A stretch of 64,000 bases of DNA, taken from positions 1-64,000 of the forward strand of contig JAHCMI010000031.1 of assembly GCA_019192545.1 (NCBI GenBank), given 5' to 3'. The position numbers and the translations under genes are program-made. Below the pieces are notes generated by a model. The model saw only the letters and a program-made list of their open reading frames with translations. It did no database searches and was not told the DNA's origin. Positions 7,541 through 17,712 of this stretch are shown piece after piece. Position 1 is the first letter of the stretch. Every line of letters begins with the position of its first letter. Origin of the DNA: Rivularia sp. MS3. GTDB taxonomy: Bacteria; Cyanobacteriota; Cyanobacteriia; Cyanobacteriales; Nostocaceae.

Positions 7541-10096
7541 ATGAAGAAATTCAAAAGTATAATTTTAATTATATTAATATCATTATTATTTACTACTCTA
7601 TCTCCGATTCTAACAAAACCTACATTTTCCAACCCTCCTCAAATAGAACATTTATTAGATAGAGGTAAAAAACTTTACGATGTGGGAAAATTTGAGGAAG
7701 CTATAGGTTTATTAAAGCAAGCGGTTTCAAGGTATCAGCTTAATGGAGATAAATTAAATCAAGCAGTGGCTTTAAGTAATATATCTTTGGCTTATCAAAA
7801 ATTAGGACAATGGCAAAAAGCTGAGACAAATATTAATAATTCATTGCAATTATTAAGAAATTTACCTAAAAATATAACTTATGCTCAATCGTTAGACGTT
7901 AAAGGAAAGTTAGAATTTGAAAAAGGAGAATTTCAAAATTCAATCATAACTTGGGAAGAAGCTGCCAAAATTTATTCTCGCCTTGATTTACAACCAGCTT
8001 TAACTCAATCTCTGATTAATCAAGCTCAGGCAATGCAAGCTTTGGGGTTATTTATAAAAGCACAAAAGACTTTAATTTCTGTTCGAGAGAACTTGGATAA
8101 GCAACCAAATTCTGTTTTAAAATCTGTTGGATTGCGTAGCATCGGGGATGTTTTGCGAATTATCGGGAATGTAGATGAATCGAAAACAGTTTTGCTGCAA
8201 AGCTTGGATGTTGCATCTACACTAAAAGCAAATCAAGCAAAGAGTGAAGCTTTAGTTAGTCTGGGTAATACAGTTAGAGTTCAAGAAAATATAGGTTCTC
8301 AAACTTCAGCTATCAAGTATTATCAAGAAGCAGCGAATATTGCACCAATAAATTCCAATTTGCGCTTGCAAGCTCAATTAAATATTTTAAATTTGCTTGT
8401 GGGGATGGAAAATATAAATGCTGCAATGGAATTAATATCTCAAATAAGAACCGAAATTAAACAATTATCGCCCAATCGTAAATCTGTTTTTATATGTATA
8501 AATTTTGCCAAAGCATTAAAAAAAATTAAGCAAAAAACTAATATCGAAACAGTCTCATGGTTAGATATTGCTCAAGTATTATCTAATGCAGTCAAGCAAG
8601 CAGAAATAATCAAAGACAAACGAGCCTTGGCATATGCTCTAGGTAATCTTGGACAACTGTACGAACAAACCGAACAATTTGATGCAGCACGGAAGCTAAC
8701 TCAAAAAGCGTTAAATATGGCTAATTCCGTTAGGGCAGAAGATATCAGCTACCAGTTCCAATGGCAAATGGGAAGATTGTATCGGCGAAAGGGAAATATC
8801 AAAAAAGCAATTAAATTTTACGATGCAGCATGGAACATTCTTAAGTCTTTGCGTAGCGATTTGGTTGCTGTGGATTCCAACGTGCAATTTTCCTTTCGCG
8901 AAAGTATAGAACCAGTTTACAGAGAATATGCCGATCTTCTTTTAAAGACTGCTAAAAACAAACAGCCAAGCAAACAAAAATTGATTGCGGCTCGCGAAGT
9001 AATTGAATCTCTACAGTTAGCACAAATAGATAATTTCTTTAATTCTGCTTGTTTTAATACTAAAGTTGTCCTTGACGATATAGTCGATCGGCAGAATTTA
9101 AAAACGGCTATAGTCTATCCAATTATTTTACCAGATAGACTAGAAGTTATTTTAAAATTACCATTATCATCTCTTGTTAGCTACTCTAATTTTATATCTC
9201 AAAAAGAAGTAGAAAAAACCATTCAAAAATTACGAACTGATATCGAGGAGCGTAAAATTGGAGCAGATAATCAAGCTGAGTTTCAAAAATTATATAGTTG
9301 GCTGCTTCAACCAGCAGAAAAATATCTAGAAAATAGCAACATAGAAACTTTAGTTTTTGTACTTGATGGTTCTTTACGTAATATTCCTCCTGCCGCTCTT
9401 CATGATGGAAGAAAATATTTGATAGAAAAATATACTGTTGCTGTTAGCCCTGGTTTACAACAATACGAATTAAAGCCACTGCAAAAAACGAGATTCAATG
9501 TTTTGACAGGTGGTTTAAGCGAAGAGCGTACTAATTTTCCTAAACTTGACTATGTTGAGCAGGAATTGCAGCAGATTAAATTCCACGTGTCTGATGCTAA
9601 AATACTTCTAAATGAAAAATTTACCAGTGATGCTGTTGAAAAACAGGTAAATAAGAAAACTTATCCTATAGTTCACTTAGCAACTCACGGTCAATTCAGT
9701 TCTAATTCAGATGAAACATTTCTGTTAGCATACGATGGGCGAATTAAAGTCAAGGAACTCAGTCGATGGCTTCACGATAGAAGAGAAAATCTTCCCCAAC
9801 CTATAGAATTGCTGGTTTTAAGTGCTTGTGAAACAGCTACTGGAGATAATGAAGCTGCGTTAGGACTTGCTGGCGTTGCGATTCAAGCAGGTGCTAGAAG
9901 TACTGTAGCATCTTTATGGGCTTTAAATGATGCTTCTACTGCTGAATTAATGAATCACTTTTATCACCAGTTAACTAAGCCTAATATAGCTAAAGCACAA
10001 GCTCTACGTCATGCTCAATTAAGTTTGTTAAAGAATGAAGAATACAGTATTCCTTACTTTTGGGCACCTTATGTTCTAATAGGTAATTGGCTTTAA
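7541..10096 (+). CDS. Secreted TPR-CHAT protein (caspase-like peptidase family)
   Basis: This 851-residue protein begins with a signal peptide (MKKFKSIILIILISLLFTTL, hydrophobic core to about residue 27), then tetratricopeptide repeats to about residue 440, a linker, and a C-terminal CHAT domain. The expected catalytic pair is intact: His in VHLATHGQF (about residue 715) and Cys in LSACETATGD (about 762), followed by GLAGVAIQAGARSTVASLW. CHAT domains are caspase-fold peptidases, and TPR-CHAT proteins are often activated by a partner binding the TPRs. The signal peptide puts this one in the periplasm or outside. The haemagglutinin gene follows after 64 bp in the same direction and is a candidate substrate or partner, by proximity only. 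Confidence 0.87.
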   Translation: MKKFKSIILIILISLLFTTLSPILTKPTFSNPPQIEHLLDRGKKLYDVGKFEEAIGLLKQAVSRYQLNGDKLNQAVALSNISLAYQKLGQWQKAETNINNSLQLLRNLPKNITYAQSLDVKGKLEFEKGEFQNSIITWEEAAKIYSRLDLQPALTQSLINQAQAMQALGLFIKAQKTLISVRENLDKQPNSVLKSVGLRSIGDVLRIIGNVDESKTVLLQSLDVASTLKANQAKSEALVSLGNTVRVQENIGSQTSAIKYYQEAANIAPINSNLRLQAQLNILNLLVGMENINAAMELISQIRTEIKQLSPNRKSVFICINFAKALKKIKQKTNIETVSWLDIAQVLSNAVKQAEIIKDKRALAYALGNLGQLYEQTEQFDAARKLTQKALNMANSVRAEDISYQFQWQMGRLYRRKGNIKKAIKFYDAAWNILKSLRSDLVAVDSNVQFSFRESIEPVYREYADLLLKTAKNKQPSKQKLIAAREVIESLQLAQIDNFFNSACFNTKVVLDDIVDRQNLKTAIVYPIILPDRLEVILKLPLSSLVSYSNFISQKEVEKTIQKLRTDIEERKIGADNQAEFQKLYSWLLQPAEKYLENSNIETLVFVLDGSLRNIPPAALHDGRKYLIEKYTVAVSPGLQQYELKPLQKTRFNVLTGGLSEERTNFPKLDYVEQELQQIKFHVSDAKILLNEKFTSDAVEKQVNKKTYPIVHLATHGQFSSNSDETFLLAYDGRIKVKELSRWLHDRRENLPQPIELLVLSACETATGDNEAALGLAGVAIQAGARSTVASLWALNDASTAELMNHFYHQLTKPNIAKAQALRHAQLSLLKNEEYSIPYFWAPYVLIGNWL

Positions 10097-10098
10097 GG

Positions 10099-10124
10099 TA
10101 ATTAGTAATTAGTAATTAGTAATT
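10099..10124. repeat. Heptamer STRR, TAATTAG x3
   Basis: Three exact TAATTAG units and a partial fourth fill part of the 64-bp gap between the CHAT gene and the haemagglutinin gene. Confidence 0.85.
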
Positions 10125-10160
10125 GATAAGAAAAATATTTGCAAGTTTGGGGTGTTGAAT

Positions 10161-13100
10161 ATGTCTATCTTTACTATCAGTCAAAGTTTTTGCAATCGAT
10201 TATCTTGGGCAAGCTTAATAAGTTTGGGTATGGTTTTCGCTTCACAAAAAGAAGCAGTTTTGGCTCAAGTCAGTTCTGATACAACTTTATTAAACAATTC
10301 TCAAATTAATCAACAAGGAAATACTTATAATATTACCGGTGGTACGGAAGCTGGTAATAATCTTTTTCATAGTTTTGATAAATTTTCTGTTCCTGGTGGT
10401 AGTGAAGCATATTTCAATAATAATATTAATATCCAAAATATTTTTTCTAGGGTAACAGGAAATTCAATTTCTGAAATTAATGGTTTGATTCGTGCTAACG
10501 GTACGGCAAATTTATTTTTGATGAATCCTAACGGTATTGTATTTGGTGAAAATGCCAAACTCAATATTGGTGGTTCGTTTATCGCAACTACGGCTGAAGC
10601 TTTTAAGTTTAGTGATGGCAAGGAATTTAGTGCTATAAATCCTCAAGATAAACCCCTATTAACGGTTAACCTTCCTTTAGGTTTGCAGTATGGCAAAAAG
10701 CAAAATGCAAGCATGACAAATTTAGGTAAATTAACTGTTAATAATGGCAGAAATATCACACTTATCGGTAATAGTTTTGAAAATCGAGGTAATTTAACAG
10801 CTAATAACGGACAAATATCTATAGCAGCGATCGCTAATGAAGGTTTTGCTAATTTAGGGGCATCTGGAGAATTATTGAGTTTATCATCTCAATCAGTAGA
10901 TACTATTGATAGTGATACAAGTAGTATTGGTAATGCGATTAATCGAGGTAGCATTAATACATCTAACTTGCAATCGGGCAATGGTGGAAAAATAACTGTA
11001 TTGGGAGCAAAAATAGGTTTATTAGAAAACTCATTGCTTAATACTTCAGGAAGTACAGGCGGCGGTGAAGTAATAATCGGCAATAGCAATACGAATGCAA
11101 CTTATATAGGACAAAATGCATTGATCGATGCTGATGCTTTGAATACGGGTGATGGCGGTAATATTACCGTACTAGCAACAGAATCAACTCGCGCTTATGG
11201 AAGATTTACCGCTAGAGGTGGTTTAAATAATGGTAATGGGGGTTTTGTCAGCACAACTGGAATAAATTTTTTAGATGTTAAAGATATAACCGTTGATACT
11301 AATGCGAATAATGGCTTAAATGGTAATTGGTTGGTTGGCACTGGTAATATATTTCTTGATTCGCAAGATAGTTTTAACCGCAGTTTCAATAATTTTACTA
11401 ATTTCCCAACTACAAACAGTAGCAGCGTACTAGATATTTCTACCATCAAAAAAAATTTGGATGCGGGAAACAGTATAACCATTGCAGCAACTAAGACTGA
11501 TAATCAGCAAGGAAATATTAAGGCTGACGAAATTAATTTTAAAATACTGAATAATACTCCAGTTTTGCTAACTCTTCAAGCAGACAATGATATTGCTCTT
11601 ACAAGAGGTAATATCCAATCGGAAAATCACCATTTAGGTACGGTATTTCAAGCCGATAGCGATAACAACGGCAAGGGTAATATTAATTTTGGTCAAGGTT
11701 TTAAAAAAAGCTTTGAGATTGACACCAAAGGAGGAATATTTGAAGCATCGGCAGTTTCCATTTTATTAAATGGTGCCGAGATTATGAGTAAAGATACCAG
11801 TGCAAATATATCGGAACAAATGGCGATCGCCACACCAGGGAAAGAGGTTTTGAGCAGCAGTGGCATTATGAAAGAAAAAGCTGGTGTTGGTAATTTCGGC
11901 GATATTAATATAAATGCTGATGACTCTATTGTATTAAGAAGTAGTGGCATTGTTAAACAAACTGAGAATGCGAGAAATATTGGCGATATAAATCTCAAAG
12001 CCAATTCACTTTCGATTAATCAAGGTGGAATCGACAATAAAACAACCGCAAATAGTAATGTAAATGCTGGAAAAATTAATATAGAAGTAAATTCTTTGTT
12101 AGTAAAACTAGGAGGAATAACTAACGAAACCAAAGGTAATGGCAACAGTGGATTAATAAAAATTGAAGCTGATAAATTTGATTTAGATACTGGCATAATT
12201 CAAAACATTACTACAGGTAATGGTAATGCGAACGATATTATTGTTAATGCTAATTCAGTCGCACTAAAAAATGGGATTGTAATTACCAGTAATCAAATAG
12301 ATGGCAATACAGGAAATATCGCAATCAACGCAAGCAAAGATATTTCTCTAATAGATGGTTCGGTTTTAGGACAAAATAATGGTGTCGGCGATGGTGGTGA
12401 AATTAATATAAAAACTGATTCTCTTTCTCTTCAAGGAGCAATTAATAACAATAGCAGTGGAAATGGAGACGCTGGTAATATCAATGTGACAGTAAATGAT
12501 TTATTTATAAAGGGTGGAACAATAAGTAGTGAAACTAAAGGTAATGGTCGCAGTGGATTGGTAAAAATTGAAGCAAATACATTGGATTTAACCGGTAGCA
12601 TTATTCAAAGCTTTACAACAGGCAGTGGCGATGCTAAAGATGTTGCAATAAACACTGGCACTGCTTCATTTAAAGATAGTGGTTTATCTACAACAACTAG
12701 AGGAAATGGTGATGCTGGGAATATTTTTCTAAATGCAGATGGTCAGATTTTGTTAGGAAAAGATAGTTTTCTCAACAGTGGCTCTAGTGCGTCTGGTAAT
12801 AGTGGTGAAATTACTGTAAATTCTGGTTCTTTGATATTAGAGGATGCCAGAATTGGTTCTAATACTGATAATACAAACGAATCTAATTCTTTAGCTAATG
12901 CAGGAGATATTGATATCAGCGCTGATGCAATTTTATTACAAAATAATAGCACTATAGCTAGCATTACTTTTAATAACAGAAATGCAGGAGAAATTAGACT
13001 TCAAGCCGATAAGATAACTTTGAAGAATAGTAGCAATATTGTTACTAAAACGACAAGATATTCCACTGGCGATGCAGGAAAAATTGTAGTTGAAGCTGAT

Positions 13101-14159
13101 TCTATCCTTTTTGAAAACGAACTTCAATTTATTGATGACAACCCCAAGAAAATTAATAGTTTAAGCAGCAACACTGAAGGTAGAGGTAATGCTGGAACTA
13201 TAGAAATTACAGCAGATAAAATAATTTTACGAAATAAAGGTGGAATTGGTATCGATACCGAAAGTGAAGGAGATGCAGGTAAACTAATCTTAAAAACATC
13301 TTTGCTGCAATTAGAAAACTCTCGTATTGAAGATAATGCAGGTATAGACAGCAGCTCTACAGGTTCTGGAAAAGCTGGAGAACTTAATATTACTGCCGAA
13401 AAAATTGTATTAGACAATAGCGATATTAAAGCTCAAACCGAATCTGGAAAAGGTGGAAATATCAATTTAAGCTTAGCAGAGCTTTTGTTATTACGCGATA
13501 ATAGCTTGATTTCAACTGAAGCTGGAAGTTTGGGTGGTGGCAGCGGTGGCAATATTACTATAGATGCTCCTGATGGTTTTATAGTCGCCGTTCCGAATCA
13601 AAATAGCGATATAACAGCTAATGCCTTCGACGGTAAAGGTGGCAATATTAAAATTACTGCTGCTGGTATATTCGGAATTAAGTTCCGTGAAGAACTAACT
13701 TCAACAACCAATGATATTAATGCCAGTTCCGAGTTAGGTATAGATGGTAATGTCGAAATTAATACTCCCGATTTAACTTCAGAGAATGAATTATCTGAGT
13801 TACCATCTATACCTATTAGCTCTGAATTAGCTCAAGGTTGCTATAGTCCTGGTTATGCTCAAAACCAATTTTTTATACTAGGGCGTGGTGGTTTACCCCC
13901 CAAACCTGAAGATATTTTTACACCTTCGGCAGTGCGAGTTGAGTGGTTAAATCCCCAATCAAATATAAACAGTTTGCCAAATAGAAATATTGACATTGCA
14001 AGAACTAGAAAAAAACCAGAACGTATTGTAGAAGCTACAGGCTGGATATTAAATGAAAAAGGCGAAATCATATTTACAGCCGATGCGCCTGTTACAGCTA
14101 CAGGAGATAATTCCATACAATCGAATAGCTGCGAATTAGTAAGGGGAATAGACAAATAA
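10161..14159 (+). CDS. Two-partner-secretion exoprotein (TpsA), filamentous haemagglutinin type
   Basis: This is an exoprotein of 1332 residues. The signal peptide ends near AVLAQ. The TPS (haemagglutination-activity) domain follows, with [33 protein letters not shown] and LGLQYG, the secretion signature read by a TpsB outer-membrane pore. The body is a long run of beta-helix repeats rich in N, G, S and D ([14 protein letters not shown]). The C-terminus has a conserved cyanobacterial ending ([24 protein letters not shown]). GTG at 10152 also opens the frame, but ATG at 10161 gives the better signal peptide. No TpsB gene lies in the window, so the transporter must be elsewhere. It is likely a surface adhesin or matrix protein. 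The gene ends 1 bp from the convergent helix-turn-helix gene. Confidence 0.9.
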   Translation: MSIFTISQSFCNRLSWASLISLGMVFASQKEAVLAQVSSDTTLLNNSQINQQGNTYNITGGTEAGNNLFHSFDKFSVPGGSEAYFNNNINIQNIFSRVTGNSISEINGLIRANGTANLFLMNPNGIVFGENAKLNIGGSFIATTAEAFKFSDGKEFSAINPQDKPLLTVNLPLGLQYGKKQNASMTNLGKLTVNNGRNITLIGNSFENRGNLTANNGQISIAAIANEGFANLGASGELLSLSSQSVDTIDSDTSSIGNAINRGSINTSNLQSGNGGKITVLGAKIGLLENSLLNTSGSTGGGEVIIGNSNTNATYIGQNALIDADALNTGDGGNITVLATESTRAYGRFTARGGLNNGNGGFVSTTGINFLDVKDITVDTNANNGLNGNWLVGTGNIFLDSQDSFNRSFNNFTNFPTTNSSSVLDISTIKKNLDAGNSITIAATKTDNQQGNIKADEINFKILNNTPVLLTLQADNDIALTRGNIQSENHHLGTVFQADSDNNGKGNINFGQGFKKSFEIDTKGGIFEASAVSILLNGAEIMSKDTSANISEQMAIATPGKEVLSSSGIMKEKAGVGNFGDININADDSIVLRSSGIVKQTENARNIGDINLKANSLSINQGGIDNKTTANSNVNAGKINIEVNSLLVKLGGITNETKGNGNSGLIKIEADKFDLDTGIIQNITTGNGNANDIIVNANSVALKNGIVITSNQIDGNTGNIAINASKDISLIDGSVLGQNNGVGDGGEINIKTDSLSLQGAINNNSSGNGDAGNINVTVNDLFIKGGTISSETKGNGRSGLVKIEANTLDLTGSIIQSFTTGSGDAKDVAINTGTASFKDSGLSTTTRGNGDAGNIFLNADGQILLGKDSFLNSGSSASGNSGEITVNSGSLILEDARIGSNTDNTNESNSLANAGDIDISADAILLQNNSTIASITFNNRNAGEIRLQADKITLKNSSNIVTKTTRYSTGDAGKIVVEADSILFENELQFIDDNPKKINSLSSNTEGRGNAGTIEITADKIILRNKGGIGIDTESEGDAGKLILKTSLLQLENSRIEDNAGIDSSSTGSGKAGELNITAEKIVLDNSDIKAQTESGKGGNINLSLAELLLLRDNSLISTEAGSLGGGSGGNITIDAPDGFIVAVPNQNSDITANAFDGKGGNIKITAAGIFGIKFREELTSTTNDINASSELGIDGNVEINTPDLTSENELSELPSIPISSELAQGCYSPGYAQNQFFILGRGGLPPKPEDIFTPSAVRVEWLNPQSNINSLPNRNIDIARTRKKPERIVEATGWILNEKGEIIFTADAPVTATGDNSIQSNSCELVRGIDK

Positions 14160-14160
14160 A

Positions 14161-14613
14161 TCAACTAATTTTCTTTTTTTTCGTAGAAAGTCCCATTGAC
14201 TTCAGCAAGCGAGTAACGTGATAGTTACTAACTCTTATTTCTAGCTCTTTTTCTAAATGTTTATTGAGCCATTGTGCAGTCCAACGCTCAAATGCATAAC
14301 CATAATCTCGTGGACTAGTGGTTACAAGTTCTTTCAAACGTTGAATATACTGTTCGTTGACAATTTTTGGTCTTCCTACAGGGGAATCATTCCACTTATA
14401 AAATTGACCTGCCTTGGCGATGGAAATCCAGTATCTTGCAGCTTCTTGAGAACAACCTAGTTTTTTACATATTTGTGTTTGAGATTCACCCGCATCTGCT
14501 AGAAGGATAATATGAATTCGACGACGGAATTCAGGACGTAAATTGTTTTCGAGGTTTTTTTGTAATAACTGACGCTGGTAAGGTGTTAAGTACAAACTCT
14601 GAACGACTTTCAT
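14161..14613 (-). CDS. Lone IS630-type helix-turn-helix protein
   Basis: This 150-residue protein starts at ATG 14613, preceded by AGGGAAGA. It contains a helix-turn-helix (ESQTQICKKLGCSQEAARYW), a linker with PVGRPK, and a second winged-helix-like part (YGYAFERWTAQWLNKHLEKE, YHVTRLLKSMG). This is the N-terminal DNA-binding half of IS630-family transposases. It ends with LSTKKKKIS, and the next base belongs to the haemagglutinin stop, so no DDE catalytic domain follows. It is either a truncated transposase or a domesticated DNA-binding protein; the intact frame and good ribosome site favour a working protein. The longer frame to 14712 adds 33 residues without similarity. Confidence 0.75.
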   Translation of the reverse strand: MKVVQSLYLTPYQRQLLQKNLENNLRPEFRRRIHIILLADAGESQTQICKKLGCSQEAARYWISIAKAGQFYKWNDSPVGRPKIVNEQYIQRLKELVTTSPRDYGYAFERWTAQWLNKHLEKELEIRVSNYHVTRLLKSMGLSTKKKKIS

Positions 14614-15143
14614 TGTTCTTCCCTGGAATACTTTTATCTGACATCTAGTTTTATTGGAACTTTTTATGTAATAAATATGACGAATATTGCAGTTTCGCAA
14701 GTAGATTTGCACGGGCGGGATGCCCGCTAGAGCTTTTAATGTAAAACTGCATATCTTGACACATAAAGTCTCAACTAAACCAAAATTCCATTGTTTTTAC
14801 TAAATGTCCTTAATTAGTTACTGCGTCGTTCAAGCAGCTTTTTCGCTAGCAATAAGTTAAAAAAACTCTTTCTTCATCGAAACTTTATATTATTACAGTT
14901 CATTAAATATTATCTATAAGGTAATTTAATGACAACTATAGAATACATTGTAAAAAAAATAAATTGAAGCGTGATTGTAGTTCTAAGCAACAATACAAAG
15001 TTTCAAATAATTTGATTCGGCTATAAACATCTTTTGGGTGCATCACCTCTTAACGATAATTTTGATATGCCTTATTCAAGGCTAATGTATACCTATAAGA
15101 GGTTAGCTAGAAGTTCTTCATAGCAATTCAATTTTAATGAGAG
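14614..15143. other. Intergenic region between the HTH gene and the DUF1822 gene
   Basis: About 530 bp, AT-rich. It holds a short GCGGGATGCCCGC palindrome near 14717-14730 and an inverted pair ACCTCTTA (15045-15052)/TAAGAGGT (15096-15103). That pair could serve as a weak terminator for the leftward DUF1822 operon or as a regulatory site. No gene is seen. Confidence 0.4.
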
Positions 15144-16076
15144 CTAAATAATAAAATATTCGCTGAAACTATTTTTTCCCAAAGCTATTTTGATACTAAA
15201 CCTTTCCCCCGGTTCGCCTGTCAAATCTAACTGAATATGCTGATTAGACTGTTCGGTTTTGGTATCTAAAATTGCTTGATTGTACTCATCAAGAAGGATT
15301 ATTTGCAGGTTAGCAGGTAAATAGTTTTGATTTGAATGGGGCTTGAGTTCTATAAGAATATTAGTATTCGATCTAGATTCTGGGGTAACAGTGATAAATA
15401 AAGCAACTAACTGTGTTTTATCGCCTAGATTTATCAGTTTGCAGCGCTGATAATGACTTACCTTAGACTTACTTCTGAAAGCAACCGCAGGCTGATTGAT
15501 TTGCGAACCTAAAACGGTTTCAACTGTCTCCCAACCATTTTCAAATATATTTTGCAGCCATTGACTCAAATTGACTAATGGCTTGAGTTTGTAAAGATAT
15601 GAAGGTAAATATTCAATTGAAATTAGATTATGCAGGGGTAAATATTCTATTGCTAATTCGTCGGATGTAAATCCTTTTAATATCGCTTCATTTTGTTCCT
15701 CGTCAATTTCTACGATTACGCAGCCAATTCTTTTTAAACCCGCTAATGAAGGAATATGGCATTTAGAGGCTCCTTTTTTGACTGCACGGCATTCTAAACT
15801 TCCTTTACCAGTTATCCATAAATCTGCTACGTCTTCAATTAAACGTATCGAAGAGTTCCAACTATCTCCTGCGGTGATATTAGTAGAAATACCAATTATA
15901 CGCAAATAGTTGTTCACAGCACATATGGCAATGGTATTAAGATAAACTTGTCGTGCCTTCTGGGATGTTGGATTTGGCTGCTCGTTAGCAAATTGCCGCG
16001 CTATATGTAAAATATCTGATGTTAGCGGTATCGGAATAGACCAATCCTCATCCGAAAATTGGTTGTTTTTATTCAT
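15144..16076 (-). CDS. DUF1822 family protein
   Basis: This protein of 310 residues belongs to the cyanobacterial DUF1822 family. Seen are the N-terminal IPLTSDILHIARQFANEQ, the KARQVYLNTIAICAVNNYL helix, GKGSLECRAV, a VIVEIDEEQNEAILKGF strand, and a C-terminal all-beta part (VRL-like QLDLTGEPGERFSIKIAL). Its function is unknown. The ATG at 16076 overlaps the stop of the upstream sigma-like gene by 8 bp (ATGAATAA), so the two are translationally coupled. The frame is open further upstream to 16115, but that start would lie well inside the sigma gene. In cyanobacteria I recall DUF1822 genes next to sigma-like and CHASE2 genes, as here. A tight sigma-partner arrangement suggests a regulator or anti-sigma-like role, which is inference. 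Confidence 0.85.
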   Translation of the reverse strand: MNKNNQFSDEDWSIPIPLTSDILHIARQFANEQPNPTSQKARQVYLNTIAICAVNNYLRIIGISTNITAGDSWNSSIRLIEDVADLWITGKGSLECRAVKKGASKCHIPSLAGLKRIGCVIVEIDEEQNEAILKGFTSDELAIEYLPLHNLISIEYLPSYLYKLKPLVNLSQWLQNIFENGWETVETVLGSQINQPAVAFRSKSKVSHYQRCKLINLGDKTQLVALFITVTPESRSNTNILIELKPHSNQNYLPANLQIILLDEYNQAILDTKTEQSNQHIQLDLTGEPGERFSIKIALGKNSFSEYFII

Positions 16077-16767
16077 GGCACTTGTTGTTAGGTAGTTTAG
16101 CGCTATTGGAAACAATAGCTGATTTATCTATGTAACCTTGAGATAAACCGAATTCACGGAGTAGAGGTAAGCATTTACGGTTATAAAATTTGGGTAAATC
16201 TTGAGTCTCTTTCGGATTTAGGTTGAATTCTGCGGCTATAGTCTGCCAAGAAGGTATATCTGGAGGAAGCCGCCTTAAAATTAAAGCTTGAGCGTTAATT
16301 TCGGGACGTTTGCGGAAGCAAATATTGCGTAATCGTTTGTCTGGATCTTGCTGTACCCATAAGATAGTTTTGCGCCAAATTTCCATAGCTGGCTGGATAT
16401 CTGGGGAAGCTATATCATCTATAGGGTTGTTCGTTACTCCCTCTTCTGTTGGTTTAGCTATTAAAAATCGTCGTAGTTGTCTATTTTTTCCATCCCTCAT
16501 TCTTCTTAATCGCTTTTTAAGTTCATCATCAAGCCAAACAATTACAGTATTAATATCGGGATTGTATTCTTCTGGATGCTGACAGCAATATTCCCACATT
16601 TCTTGGAGAGCATCATTATAGTACGATGTACGCTCTTTCCAAAGCTTGCCAGATTTGATTACTAATAGATATACCTTAGCCAAGACTTGCTGACGCTCCA
16701 AACTTTGGGGTGGATATTTACAGGCTGTAGCAATAAGCTGACGGAGTTTTAAATCTAGCTCTTTCAT
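16069..16767 (-). CDS. Sigma-70-like (ECF-type) transcription factor
   Basis: This 232-residue protein resembles cyanobacterial divergent sigma-70 family factors. The segment YYNDALQEMWEYCCQHPEEY, followed by VIVWLDDELKKRLR, matches the region 2 core helix (DxLQxxWxYxxxxPExYDPxxxxxxxWLxxxLKxRL). The C-terminal SWQTIAAEFNLNPKETQDLP resembles a region 4 helix-turn-helix. The middle is less conserved than in standard sigma factors, so promoter binding is not certain. It starts at ATG 16767 and its stop overlaps the DUF1822 start by 8 bp. The gene pair is transcribed leftwards, away from the membrane Fe-S gene at 17713. Confidence 0.72.
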   Translation of the reverse strand: MKELDLKLRQLIATACKYPPQSLERQQVLAKVYLLVIKSGKLWKERTSYYNDALQEMWEYCCQHPEEYNPDINTVIVWLDDELKKRLRRMRDGKNRQLRRFLIAKPTEEGVTNNPIDDIASPDIQPAMEIWRKTILWVQQDPDKRLRNICFRKRPEINAQALILRRLPPDIPSWQTIAAEFNLNPKETQDLPKFYNRKCLPLLREFGLSQGYIDKSAIVSNSAKLPNNKCHE

Positions 16768-17712
16768 AAATTGATATACGAAAATGTTTTACATTACCCT
16801 CAATATTATTAAGAGTCTGTAATGACACTTGATAAAATTACACTTTCGTATAGTATTATTCCGCGCTAGCTAAAGGAATCATATCTATAATGGACTCTTT
16901 ATTTTCCTCACTATGTGCTTGCTTTAGTTAGTTACTACGATTTACGAACAGGTTTTTCGCAGATTACGGTTAATGTTTTTTTTGCAACCCCAGATTTTTC
17001 ATCCCTAAAATCCGCTAAACCTCAAATTTTGCCGTTTTTATCTCCGTATGCCATTTGTTGGCGCTGTCAGCCCAACTACGAACCTAACAGTTAAATCTAA
17101 AGTTAATTTTCATATCTGTATTTAATTTGCGAAATTTATGTTTTTGTGGCGTAGTAAATACTTAGTATTACCTGTATATCATTGAAGACTTAAATTTATT
17201 AATCAATATAACTCGATACAGGTTTTACATTATGCTCTTATAGTTTCACCGAAATATATTAATTGTAATTGTAGGAAAAAAGCATCTGCTCTGATTTTTA
17301 TTGATTCTGGGGCATATTCGGGTTATTTAAAGCAATATATTGTCCAAAGCTCTCTCAAATATGCCCTAAAACTTCAACTGTTAAAAATTGGGAAAAATCT
17401 ACTGCTTAATTATAAGCATAACTGAATAATTCGTCTTAAATTAAAGCAAAGATGATTTTTTAGTTCTTCAGGAATGACCGCAATTGTCATAATGTCTTGG
17501 TGCGTGATACCTAAAAAGACATTTGCTATAAGTAGGGGGACTATAGCCGAGCAGTATTCTCCCTTTTTGCCTTTCTTACTAGAAAAACATGCCTGCGGCC
17601 ATTCCTATTTTTAAAGCTGCTAAAAAACCAAATTAAACTAAATATGCCTAAAAACACGACTTAATTAGATATCTAATCTTTTTTAAACAGAAAACAGAAG
17701 GAGGTTTAATCA
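16768..17712. other. Long divergent intergenic region
   Basis: About 945 bp separates the leftward sigma-like operon from the rightward Fe-S membrane protein and must hold both promoters. I see a decayed dispersed repeat (GGCGCTGTCAGCCCAACTACGAACCT near 17060) and AT-rich sequence, but no gene or clear operator. A strong ribosome site (AAGGAGG, 17697-17703) belongs to the gene at 17713. Confidence 0.5.
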
